DNA of 16,841 nt, taken from Bacillota bacterium (lineage in GTDB: Bacteria; Bacillota; Bacilli; Alicyclobacillales; SLC66). Shown one piece after another: positions 1 through 6,698 of this stretch. The notes under the pieces are model-generated. The model did not search any database. It was not told the DNA's origin and saw nothing but the letters and a program-made list of their open reading frames with translations. Made by a program: the position numbers and the translations under genes. The stretch covers positions 1 through 16,841 of the forward strand of contig JAJZCJ010000039.1 of NCBI GenBank assembly GCA_021846145.1. Direction: 5' to 3'. Each line of letters begins with the position of its first letter. The first letter of the stretch is position 1.

Positions 1-237
1 GATCTGATGCGCGACTTGCAAAGTACGGGTTTTGCTTCACTCGAGTTACAATTATATCTAGATTCACACCCCGAAGACGCTGACGCTTTACAAGATTACG
101 CCACACTTGCCAACAGAATGCGAGCATTACGTAAAGCCTATGAACGGCAAGTTGGTCCATTAATCGGGTTTGGCGACGACCGCACGATCAACAGGGAAGG
201 CTGGGTGGAACAGCCTTGGCCATGGGAATATCGTTAA
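1..237 (+). CDS. cotJB: Spore coat protein CotJB (5'-truncated by window edge)
   Basis: The frame is open from base 1, so the gene begins upstream of the window; 78 residues and the stop are present, close to the roughly 87 residues I recall for Bacillus CotJB. Family features seen are an N-terminal helix reading LQSTGFASLELQLYLDSHPED, a central helix with an arginine/lysine-rich stretch, YGPL-like VGPLIGFGD, and a tryptophan-rich end (EQPWPWEYR) matching the PWPW ending of CotJB. In Bacillus, CotJB is part of the cotJA-cotJB-cotJC operon, made in the mother cell and placed in the spore coat. Here no cotJC follows; an MFS gene does, and a CotJC-like gene lies about 9 kb downstream. The ATG at position 7 is probably internal, since family members have residues before it. 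Confidence 0.85.
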   Translation, partial: DLMRDLQSTGFASLELQLYLDSHPEDADALQDYATLANRMRALRKAYERQVGPLIGFGDDRTINREGWVEQPWPWEYR

Positions 238-249
238 TACTAAGCCCCC

Positions 250-288
250 AGCCCTGGGCATCGTTCGTATTTAGAACATGCCAGGGCT
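250..288 (+). other. Hairpin after cotJB, possible weak terminator
   Basis: AGCCCTGGGCAT (250-261) pairs with ATGCCAGGGCT (278-288) through an 11-bp stem with one bulged G and a 16-nt loop. It lies just after the cotJB stop, where a terminator is expected, but there is no U-run behind it (the following bases are AGCCATCCAATATC), so intrinsic termination is doubtful. It could instead protect the 3' end of the message. Confidence 0.4.
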
Positions 289-323
289 AGCCATCCAATA
301 TCTGCTCATGATAAAATACTAAT

Positions 324-344
324 TATAATTTCGCATATCGAAAT
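324..344 (+). promoter_or_regulatory. Putative -10 box and palindromic operator of the MFS gene
   Basis: TATAAT occurs at 324-329; no good -35 is seen 16-18 bp upstream. Starting inside this box, ATTTCG (328-333) and CGAAAT (339-344) form a perfect inverted repeat around CATAT. The repeat ends just before the ribosome binding site (AAGGAG, 349-354). A short dyad over the -10/start region is the usual place for an ArsR-, MarR- or TetR-type repressor of an exporter gene; which family is not determined. Confidence 0.45.
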
Positions 345-363
345 GATTAAGGAGAATTTTATC

Positions 364-1554
364 ATGTCAAAAAGATTTCCACCCGCGGTAATTGCCACTG
401 CGTTTGCCACATTGATTGCATTCATGGGAATTGGAGTGGTCGATCCTCTGCTCCCGCTGATCGGGAAAGCAATGGGAGCCACTCCCTTTCAGGTAGAGTG
501 GTTATTCACCAGTTACATCGCAGTGATGGCCATCACAATGCTTATCTCTGGCGTACTTGCAACTAGGCTGGGCGGACGTCGTGTCATGCTAATCGGATTG
601 TCCCTAGTCGTTATCTTTGCCTTTTTGTCTGGACGTTCTCCCAACATCGCTATTCTTGCCACATTTAGGGCGGGATGGGGACTTGGCAATGCGTTTTTCA
701 CTTCGACTGCATTATCCATCATCGTCGGTGCTTCCACCGGAGGTATGGCTACCGCCATCACCTTATATGAAGCGGCGCTCGGATTAGGTATTGCGTCAGG
801 TCCATTGATCGGAGGCTTTTTGGGACGAATTTCTTGGCGTTTCCCTTTTTATGGAACATCATTATTAATGTTGGTTGCACTTTTATTTACTTTTTTTAGC
901 GTCAAAGAAACAAATCGGGAAGCAGCAAGATCAGCAAAAGATCTATTTCGCGCCATGCGCCACCCTGCTGTTCTTACCAACGCTTTAATTGGACTAGCAT
1001 ACAGCTATGCCTTTTTCACCATACTCGCTTATTCGCCTTTAACACTAAAAGGTCTTAGCAGTATTGCGCTTGGGTTCACGTATTTTGCGTGGGGAATTCT
1101 TGTAGGTATCTCCTCTGTCTTCGTGGTGAACTGGTTGCGGCCACTGTTCGGCCCTGTGCGATTGCTTCAAGTAAATCTTGTGGGACTCATTATTGTGTTT
1201 ATCGCTGCAGCTTTGGTTCGTGGCAATGCACTGCTATTGGTGATTGTTATTTCAGGTTTTTTTTGCGGGATCGCCAATGCACTATTTACTACGCTCGCCA
1301 TGGAAATTTCCCCGTTTTCTCGCTCAATCTCTTCTGGCACTTATAACTTTTTGCGCTGGGCTGGAGCGGCAATCGCACCTATTCTGAGTGGGTTCATCGG
1401 CCCCAAATTCGGTATGCAAATCCCATTCTGGGTGGCCGCAGTCATATTAACCGTGGGGCTAATATCACTTTTATTTGCCACCTCCATGATGGAAAAAAGC
1501 CTTGAAGAAAATGGTCAGGCTGAAGGCCTTCATCATCCACAACACGCCCACTAG
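364..1554 (+). CDS. MFS transporter (drug/metabolite exporter-like)
   Basis: A 396-residue, highly hydrophobic protein with about 12 membrane segments in two six-helix halves separated by a charged loop near residues 185-205 (KETNREAARSAKDLFRAMRH). The cytoplasmic loop between helices 2 and 3 carries the MFS signature as TRLGGRRVMLIG, and helix 5 contains a GPLIGGFLG stretch like motif C of proton-coupled exporters. This suggests an inner-membrane drug:H+ antiporter-type carrier; the substrate cannot be told. The ATG at 364 is preferred to the in-frame ATG at 343 because AAGGAG lies 9 nt upstream of 364 and because the MSKRFPP start leads straight into helix 1. It appears monocistronic. Its stop codon shares the palindrome CTAG with the stop of the convergent MerR-type gene. 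Confidence 0.85.
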   Translation: MSKRFPPAVIATAFATLIAFMGIGVVDPLLPLIGKAMGATPFQVEWLFTSYIAVMAITMLISGVLATRLGGRRVMLIGLSLVVIFAFLSGRSPNIAILATFRAGWGLGNAFFTSTALSIIVGASTGGMATAITLYEAALGLGIASGPLIGGFLGRISWRFPFYGTSLLMLVALLFTFFSVKETNREAARSAKDLFRAMRHPAVLTNALIGLAYSYAFFTILAYSPLTLKGLSSIALGFTYFAWGILVGISSVFVVNWLRPLFGPVRLLQVNLVGLIIVFIAAALVRGNALLLVIVISGFFCGIANALFTTLAMEISPFSRSISSGTYNFLRWAGAAIAPILSGFIGPKFGMQIPFWVAAVILTVGLISLLFATSMMEKSLEENGQAEGLHHPQHAH

Positions 1555-2513
1555 TCACACACAACCCAGTAGCCGGAATCAAGTTGCTGAAATAATAGTG
1601 GGATACTATCGACGAAATGAATCCATCTTTTTGCACTCGTTGATAAGCTTAATTTGGCGGCCTTTCCTCCGATATAAAACTGAATATCCGGATGACGTGA
1701 AGCCAATTGATCAATCTCATCGAGCACGAGTGGATTATTTTCAAGAGGTAGCATGGTGGTCAACGACAACAAAACCACCTTTGGTCGTAAATGGATTACC
1801 GCCTCCTCAAGCGCACGAGGAGCAGGACTGGCCCCAAGGAATACTGTTTTATACCCTTTGATAGCCGCTTCAAGAAGTGCAAGATAAAGCATGATCTCAT
1901 GACGCTCGCTAGGAATGCAGGTTGCTAGTAGTAGTGGTGCGTCTAATGGAACATGGAGTGATGTATATGCCTTGATTAAAAAATCGCGCACGGCGATGCT
2001 GGAAATATGCTCTTGGTATTCATTCCACACGTGCGATTCCCATCGTTCTCCAATTTCAAAAAGAAAAGGAATTAGCAAATTTCCAGACAGATACTTTAGT
2101 CCATACTGTGAATATACCTTTTGAAGAAGATTCTGAATTGCACGACCTTCCCCTTGCTCACCTAAAGCAAAAAGCTGTTCTAAGTAAAGTGTTGCTTCGG
2201 TCTGCTTTATTGAATACGGGGAGACATCTTCCTGCAAACTTAGAGCGGTTTGATCTGTCAGCACCCCATCAGAATCAACGGAATGCTGTTCGATCAAAAG
2301 TACGGCATTGCGAATCGAATATCCCTCTTCAACTAACTTTTGTAGTTGTCTTAAACGCATAACGTCGCTCATGCTGTATACCCGATATCTATTCTCGAGA
2401 CGTCGGGGCCTAACGGCGTGATAACGTTCCTCCCACTTGCGTATTAATTGTGTACTTAACCCTGTTAGCTGAGCCACATGTCGAATACTGTACCAATCTT
2501 TATGTTCCACCAC
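1551..2513 (-). CDS. MerR-family regulator with cobalamin-binding domain (CarH/LitR-like)
   Basis: A 320-residue protein. Residues about 7-76 are a MerR-type winged helix (YSIRHVAQLTGLSTQLIRKWEERY, then the wing NRYRVYS). Residues about 105-185 resemble the four-helix B12-capping bundle and contain W158, nine residues, then E168-H169: the W-X9-EH signature of AdoCbl-dependent CarH photoreceptors. Residues about 194-315 are a Rossmann-type B12 domain with ERH (H205 as candidate lower axial ligand), a SLTTM strand and an IGG loop (282-283). Two departures: the Gly of the usual (D/E)xHxxG motif is Met208, and the residue after W158 is Glu, where Thermus CarH has the His that binds cobalt after illumination. 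CarH-type proteins repress their targets in the dark. It is transcribed away from the EAL gene. Start is GTG 2513 or GTG 2510, behind AAGGTGG. Confidence 0.85.
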   Translation of the reverse strand: MVEHKDWYSIRHVAQLTGLSTQLIRKWEERYHAVRPRRLENRYRVYSMSDVMRLRQLQKLVEEGYSIRNAVLLIEQHSVDSDGVLTDQTALSLQEDVSPYSIKQTEATLYLEQLFALGEQGEGRAIQNLLQKVYSQYGLKYLSGNLLIPFLFEIGERWESHVWNEYQEHISSIAVRDFLIKAYTSLHVPLDAPLLLATCIPSERHEIMLYLALLEAAIKGYKTVFLGASPAPRALEEAVIHLRPKVVLLSLTTMLPLENNPLVLDEIDQLASRHPDIQFYIGGKAAKLSLSTSAKRWIHFVDSIPLLFQQLDSGYWVVCD

Positions 2514-2556
2514 CCACCCACCTTAAACAAAAATACCTCGATCTGGTTCTATCGTT

Positions 2557-2585
2557 ATACTAACCCCGATTAAGTACGACTTCAA
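2557..2585 (-). promoter_or_regulatory. Weak candidate promoter of the CarH-like gene
   Basis: Reading leftward, TTGAAG (2585-2580) and TAGTAT (2562-2557) are 17 bp apart, about 44 bp before the GTG start. Each hexamer matches the housekeeping consensus at only four of six positions, so this is a plausible but weak assignment. Confidence 0.3.
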
Positions 2586-2590
2586 CTATT

Positions 2591-2630
2591 TGTATAAAGT
2601 TTTGTATAATTTTTTACTATACATTTTACA
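2591..2630. promoter_or_regulatory. Cluster of TGTATA/TATACA half-sites, candidate operator
   Basis: TGTATA occurs at 2591-2596 and 2603-2608 (12-bp step), followed by TATACA at 2618-2623 and TTTACA at 2625-2630. All four fit the TnTACA core on one strand or the other; 2603-2608 and 2618-2623 form a perfect inverted repeat with a 9-bp spacer. CarH/LitR-type proteins are known to bind TnTACA-like sites at their own divergent promoters. The cluster ends 5 bp before the -35 of the EAL gene, so a bound tetramer could affect both promoters. Binding by the neighbouring regulator is inference. Confidence 0.5.
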
Positions 2631-2635
2631 AACAT

Positions 2636-2665
2636 TTGACATAGATCGTGTGTCAAGAATAAAAT
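2636..2665 (+). promoter_or_regulatory. Sigma-A-type promoter of the EAL gene
   Basis: A perfect TTGACA -35 (2636-2641) is followed after 18 bp by TAAAAT (2660-2665), one mismatch from TATAAT. The predicted start of transcription is near 2672, giving a leader of about 20 nt that contains AGAGAGGAG (2677-2685), 8 nt before the ATG. Confidence 0.65.
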
Positions 2666-2693
2666 TGGGCTAACTCAGAGAGGAGTTTATTCA

Positions 2694-3740
2694 ATGCCCA
2701 CTAACCTTAATAACCATAAAAATCAGCGTGGAATAATTGTACAATTCGACAATGAAGAATCAGTCCATCAGGCAGTGCCACGACAAGCTTATCTTTCTAA
2801 CAATGCACGAAACGTAAGTGAAGTGCTCAACATCTGGTTTACAGAACTCACATTATATGAACTCGCCCCCTATTGGAAGGAACATTTCCAAGTCGAACAA
2901 TGGCGATTTTATTTAACAGATTATATGTCTGAAAAGCAATGGAAAATCGTCGACGAAATGACGTGGACTCAACTATTAGAAATCAGACCGAAATCTTGGA
3001 TTGATGACATCATTAGAGCAAAGAGAATTCGCATGATGTACCAACCTATTGTGGAATGGAGGCAAAAATCTCTCCATCTTCTCGGTCACGAAATGTTGGC
3101 TAGAGGTTATGTGAGTAGTGAACAAATCATCCCTCCTGATCAACTTTTTGAAGCTGCAAAGAACAATGGCAGGCTTTATCAACTTGATCGACTTTGCCGC
3201 ATGGAAGCATTACGTGCTGGACATTTGTGCCCGGACGATACGAAAATTTTCATTAATTTTGTTCCCTCGTCCATCTATTCACCAAAGCGCTGTTTGCAAT
3301 CAACTTTTTCAGAAGCAAAACACCTAAATTTAGATCCCGCACGAATTGTGTTTGAAGTAATTGAAACCGAACAAATTGACGATCTTCCCCAAATGCTAAC
3401 AATTCTTGACCATTATCATGAACAAGGCTATTCTTATGCACTGGACGATGTAGGGAAGGGGATGAACACCATCAAAAGATTACATCAACTGCAGCCAGAC
3501 ATTGTGAAACTGGATCGGCACTATGTAAAGCACATCGAAAAATATCCAATAAAGCAGGAGAGTGCCAAGAGAATTGCCGAAGCGGCTGATCAAATTGGTG
3601 CCACTTGTATTGCAGAGGGTGTGGAAAGAATGGAAGAGGCTCAATACTTATTGGAAATTGGTTATCATCTACAGCAGGGGTACCTCTATGGGAGACCAGC
3701 ATTTTCTCCGCTCACAACAGAACAACTGATTCACCTATAG
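2694..3740 (+). CDS. EAL-domain c-di-GMP phosphodiesterase
   Basis: A 348-residue protein without signal peptide or membrane helix. Residues about 112-345 form a complete EAL domain: E133-M-L-A-R (variant of EALLR), INF with N188, FEVIETE (E221/E224), the DD pair D251-D252 in ALDDVGKG, K272 in DIVKLD, IAEGVE with E308, and QQGYLYGRP (Q328). All metal- and substrate-binding positions I can place are retained, so hydrolysis of c-di-GMP to pGpG is expected. The DDFGTG loop is changed to DDVGKG. The N-terminal 110 residues are an unrecognised region rich in aromatic residues (WFTELTLYELAPYWKEHF), perhaps a regulatory or docking domain. The gene diverges from the CarH-like regulator, has a strong promoter and RBS, and ends 2 bp from the convergent PP2C gene. 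Confidence 0.9.
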   Translation: MPTNLNNHKNQRGIIVQFDNEESVHQAVPRQAYLSNNARNVSEVLNIWFTELTLYELAPYWKEHFQVEQWRFYLTDYMSEKQWKIVDEMTWTQLLEIRPKSWIDDIIRAKRIRMMYQPIVEWRQKSLHLLGHEMLARGYVSSEQIIPPDQLFEAAKNNGRLYQLDRLCRMEALRAGHLCPDDTKIFINFVPSSIYSPKRCLQSTFSEAKHLNLDPARIVFEVIETEQIDDLPQMLTILDHYHEQGYSYALDDVGKGMNTIKRLHQLQPDIVKLDRHYVKHIEKYPIKQESAKRIAEAADQIGATCIAEGVERMEEAQYLLEIGYHLQQGYLYGRPAFSPLTTEQLIHL

Positions 3741-3742
3741 AA

Positions 3743-4804
3743 TTAAAGCACCTCTAACATCATCAAGGTAATGTCATCTTGCACTAAATACTGAGAAAGA
3801 AAGTCCTCGAAGTCTTCATTCATGGAAGCTATTTGAATGGGGAATTCCCGAATGGACGGTGCAATTAGATCATATAGTCCATCTGTCATCACATAAAATG
3901 TATCGCCCGGTTTCACAAGGATCGTATGTTCTTGAAAGTCGATTGAATTTGTTATACCAAGGTATGTGCTCTCCACCTGAATCTTATGGAGTTGTTCTCC
4001 ATCATGGTGAAAAAAAGTATGTATTCCCGCTGACACATAACGAAATTTCATCGTATCAAAATCCAAAACAAAACACAGTGCAGCAGCAAATGTATCATTT
4101 GCCAAATAAAAATTAGCAGATTGATTAAGACGATTCATCGCTTCCCCAAGCGTAGGTGCCTGTTGAATTGTCTCTCTTATCAATACCCGCATCGCTCCTA
4201 CTTGCATCGCGGCAGACACACCATGTCCCATGACATCAGCTACACATCCAAAAAACACTCTATCCTGAAGCCAAAAATAATCATAAAGATCTCCCGTCAC
4301 AGAGTATAAACCTTTATGTACAGCTCGAATCTGTATCCGATCACTTTGGTATAATGAATCAGGAGCAAGTGATTTCTGCAATTTTCCTGCCACTTGAATG
4401 TCTAATAAAATATCTTTTTCCGTGGTGATCTCCTGAAACACAGTAAAGTAATATCGATTGTCTCCTGGCATTTCAATAGGATATATCTCCAGCCACTCGC
4501 GGTACAAGGAGCCATCTTGACGTCGATTCCAGATCTCACCTGACCAATGACCCGTTAAAATTAAAGATTTCCAAAACGACTCATAAAAGTCAACACCTTG
4601 CACACCTGATTTCAAGATTCTAGTAGAATGACCTACTGCAATCTCCCGCTCATAGCCTGTCACTCTGGTAAATGCGCGGTTAACCCAAAGAATGATCCCT
4701 TCAGCGTCCGCGATCACCATTGGATCGTATGCATAATCTAAATATGTCCAATACCACTCACTCGAAGCAACAGGCAAATATTTACTAATGCTTATGCACC
4801 TCAC
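3743..4804 (-). CDS. PAS domain-containing PP2C/SpoIIE-type serine phosphatase (RsbU/RsbP-like)
   Basis: A cytoplasmic protein of about 350 residues. Residues 22-130 form a PAS domain (DPMVIADAEGIILWVNRAF, then ITTEKD joining to a linker helix). Residues 140-353 form a PP2C-type phosphatase with all core acidic motifs: TGDLYDYF (D172), ADVMGHG (D190), VMTDGLYD (D308) and QDDIT (D343/D344). This resembles B. subtilis RsbP and should dephosphorylate a phosphoserine STAS protein; its upstream neighbour, 15 bp away in the same operon, is such a protein. Membrane segments and an HATPase kinase domain are absent. The start is uncertain: the first in-frame start is GTG 4804, but the best Shine-Dalgarno, GTGAGGTG, lies on top of that codon. 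An ATT at 4789 sits 7 nt behind it; TTG 4777 is about 19 nt behind. Confidence 0.88.
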   Translation of the reverse strand: MRCISISKYLPVASSEWYWTYLDYAYDPMVIADAEGIILWVNRAFTRVTGYEREIAVGHSTRILKSGVQGVDFYESFWKSLILTGHWSGEIWNRRQDGSLYREWLEIYPIEMPGDNRYYFTVFQEITTEKDILLDIQVAGKLQKSLAPDSLYQSDRIQIRAVHKGLYSVTGDLYDYFWLQDRVFFGCVADVMGHGVSAAMQVGAMRVLIRETIQQAPTLGEAMNRLNQSANFYLANDTFAAALCFVLDFDTMKFRYVSAGIHTFFHHDGEQLHKIQVESTYLGITNSIDFQEHTILVKPGDTFYVMTDGLYDLIAPSIREFPIQIASMNEDFEDFLSQYLVQDDITLMMLEVL

Positions 4805-4819
4805 TAAAAAATAAATCCA

Positions 4820-5131
4820 TTATTGATCATTTTGAATATCAAATACTTTATCTAACCGCGTTAAAGTAAATAATTCCCTAACACTCCCTCGCAATCCCGT
4901 CAATGTCATATGTCCGCCACGCTCAATTAAGCGCTTATGAATTCCAATGAGTACACCAAGCCCCGCACTATCAATGAAATCTAGACGTGACATGTTCACA
5001 TTGACACTGTGTGTTCCTTTTTCTACCAACTGAAGCAACCTCTCTCTAAGCATTGCCGCATCTGGAACATACATTTGTCCATCCAATTTCACTATGATAC
5101 GATCACCATGATTTTCAATCTCTACAGGCAT
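4820..5131 (-). CDS. STAS-domain anti-sigma-factor antagonist (RsbV/SpoIIAA-like)
   Basis: A single-domain STAS protein of 103 residues, the usual size of RsbV/SpoIIAA. The phosphorylation loop reads SRLDFIDSAGLGVLIG with S55 as the conserved acceptor serine, after a beta strand (RIIVKLDGQM) and before GGHMTLTGL. Such proteins toggle between phosphorylated and free forms and bind a partner when free. No cognate HATPase kinase is in the window; the partner could be a distant anti-sigma factor or, given the flanking GGDEF gene, a diguanylate cyclase as with HsbA-HsbD in Pseudomonas. ATG 5131 is chosen because AAAGGGAG lies 9 nt upstream (5141-5147) and MPVEIENHGD is a typical family start; the frame stays open to 5251 but those residues are unlike the family. 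Followed by the phosphatase gene. Confidence 0.9.
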   Translation of the reverse strand: MPVEIENHGDRIIVKLDGQMYVPDAAMLRERLLQLVEKGTHSVNVNMSRLDFIDSAGLGVLIGIHKRLIERGGHMTLTGLRGSVRELFTLTRLDKVFDIQNDQ

Positions 5132-5206
5132 TACTAATAACTCCCTTTCATCTAAAATAACTTCACAAATGATATTTAGACTATTCCTGCTATTATTATT
5201 AAAGAT

Positions 5207-5235
5207 ATTGTCGATGTAAAGTAAATTCTTGTCAA
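5207..5235 (-). promoter_or_regulatory. Candidate promoter of the STAS-phosphatase operon
   Basis: On the minus strand a perfect TTGACA (5235-5230) is followed after 17 bp by GACAAT (5212-5207), four of six matches to the -10 consensus. Transcription would start near 5200, leaving a leader of about 70 nt before the ATG at 5131. No sigma-B-like GTTTAA/GGGTAT pair is seen. Confidence 0.5.
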
Positions 5236-5266
5236 GAGTGATACTGACCATTTTAGCTATTGGTAG

Positions 5267-6640
5267 TTACAGAATCCATTCCTCCTGATCAGGTTGGTAG
5301 ATCACATGATTCCCCTCTTTTTTTTTGCCGTGGTACAATCTTTGATCCGCAAGTCGATACGCCTCTTGATAAGTGGATGCTTCCCGCGGTATTTCAACAA
5401 TGCCGGCCGTAACACCCAGACTGTACTCACGTAATGGGCTTTTTGCTAGCATATTTCTCATTTGCCATATCCATCGTTCACTCCACTTCGTGTTTTGCAA
5501 AACCAAGACAAATTCATCACCGCCAAGCCGTGCCACCCAGTCTCCTTTACGCAATACTTTGCGAATGTAAAGAGCGATCGACTGTAGTGCTTCATCCCCC
5601 ATTTGATGGCCCTGCGTATCATTCAATAACTTAAAGTGATCCAGATCAAAAAGCACAAAAACCGCAGGCTTGTTACTTTGATCAAGAAAATAATTTTCCA
5701 TATGGGTCTCGAGCGCTCTGCGATTCCAGATGCCCGTCAACGAGTCATAATCCAATTGATCACGAAGTTTCTTGCGCTGGTTAATGAGTTGAATGGCCAT
5801 TCGGTAATAATCAAGTAAAAAACGCATTAAGTTCTGATCTTCTAATCCAGTATCCTGAATTAAATACACCACCTCACCACTATTACGTTCTAGCGAAAGA
5901 TTATAGCGAAGCAGTTGAAAGGTTTGATGTTCATATTCTATATATAATGGCAACCCATGTTTTTGTTGATGTATGTAGTAATCCTGTGCGTCCTTTTGAA
6001 TCATATTCATGTAAAATGCTGATATAGGGATGCGCCCAAAGCACTCAGAATGCGTAATTTCTCCGTCTACAAAAAGGAAATAGCAACCACCAATTAAGTT
6101 CATCAATTGTATAAATAAATCACGAAACTGTGGCCATAATTCGGCAGGGTTTTCGAGGAACAAGAGCACATCAGATAACCGAAAGAGCCACTGCATGATA
6201 TTATTATCATTACGTAAATGTTCAATTTCTTGGTTAAAATCCAATGGAAAGACGATGGATAGGATGCCTTGAAAAAACACGCGGTCGTCATAAACAGGAA
6301 AAGCAATGACCGTATAAGGAAACCCCAGCAATTCTGTCTGTATCCCTTGTACTGTCCAACGCCTTTGATGCCAAGTTTGAGCGGTTACCGTCCCGCCCAT
6401 GATGGGATCAAGGACAGACATACCAATCTGAAATGTGAAAGGTAACCGAGCAGAATCACGATAAAAAGTAATAATTCCTTCTGTATTAACGAAGGTGATC
6501 GCTGAATCGCTAGGTAATAGTTGCGCGGCTTGGTTTAACAGTTGATCTATTTCCAAGTGGTACCGCTTCCCTTCACATGCCAAAAGTAAGGCTATGATTG
6601 ATATTATCATAACGCTTTCACAAGCACATAGTACCTGCAT
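5267..6640 (-). CDS. GGDEF-domain diguanylate cyclase with N-terminal sensor
   Basis: Residues about 292-450 form a GGDEF domain: DYDSLTGIWNRRALE, FDLDHFKLLND, GDEALQ, RLGGDEFVLVL and ADQRLYHGKKKEGN. The active site GGDEF is intact and RKGD, the RxxD inhibitory site, lies exactly five residues before it, so an active, product-inhibited cyclase is expected. Residues about 45-145 (ITFVNTEGIITFY to LLGFPYTVIAFPVYDD) resemble the sensor of soluble chemoreceptors such as B. subtilis YfmS; a second unrecognised region (about 150-290) may be GAF-like. The start is unclear: ATG 6640 and GTG 6643 lack a good RBS; ATG 6610 and TTG 6556 (behind GAAGGGAAG) are alternatives. With TTG 6556 the hydrophobic N-terminus (IISIIALLLAC) disappears and the protein starts at the sensor. 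It lies 135 bp upstream of the STAS gene on the same strand. Confidence 0.9.
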   Translation of the reverse strand: MQVLCACESVMIISIIALLLACEGKRYHLEIDQLLNQAAQLLPSDSAITFVNTEGIITFYRDSARLPFTFQIGMSVLDPIMGGTVTAQTWHQRRWTVQGIQTELLGFPYTVIAFPVYDDRVFFQGILSIVFPLDFNQEIEHLRNDNNIMQWLFRLSDVLLFLENPAELWPQFRDLFIQLMNLIGGCYFLFVDGEITHSECFGRIPISAFYMNMIQKDAQDYYIHQQKHGLPLYIEYEHQTFQLLRYNLSLERNSGEVVYLIQDTGLEDQNLMRFLLDYYRMAIQLINQRKKLRDQLDYDSLTGIWNRRALETHMENYFLDQSNKPAVFVLFDLDHFKLLNDTQGHQMGDEALQSIALYIRKVLRKGDWVARLGGDEFVLVLQNTKWSERWIWQMRNMLAKSPLREYSLGVTAGIVEIPREASTYQEAYRLADQRLYHGKKKEGNHVIYQPDQEEWIL

Positions 6641-6698
6641 CACTGAAATGAGGTAATGTAGTCATAACAACAATAATTTAAAAAAGTGAGGAAAACAG

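Noticed and set aside
250..288. Intrinsic terminator or CRISPR-like repeat after cotJB
   Set aside because: Single hairpin without U-run and without further copies; kept only as a hairpin.
1502..1861. 119-codon plus-strand frame
   Set aside because: It is mostly antisense to the CarH-like coding region and has no family features.
5132..5251. Upstream extension of the STAS frame by 40 codons
   Set aside because: The extension is not STAS-like, includes the promoter TTGACA/GACAAT, and a good RBS precedes ATG 5131.
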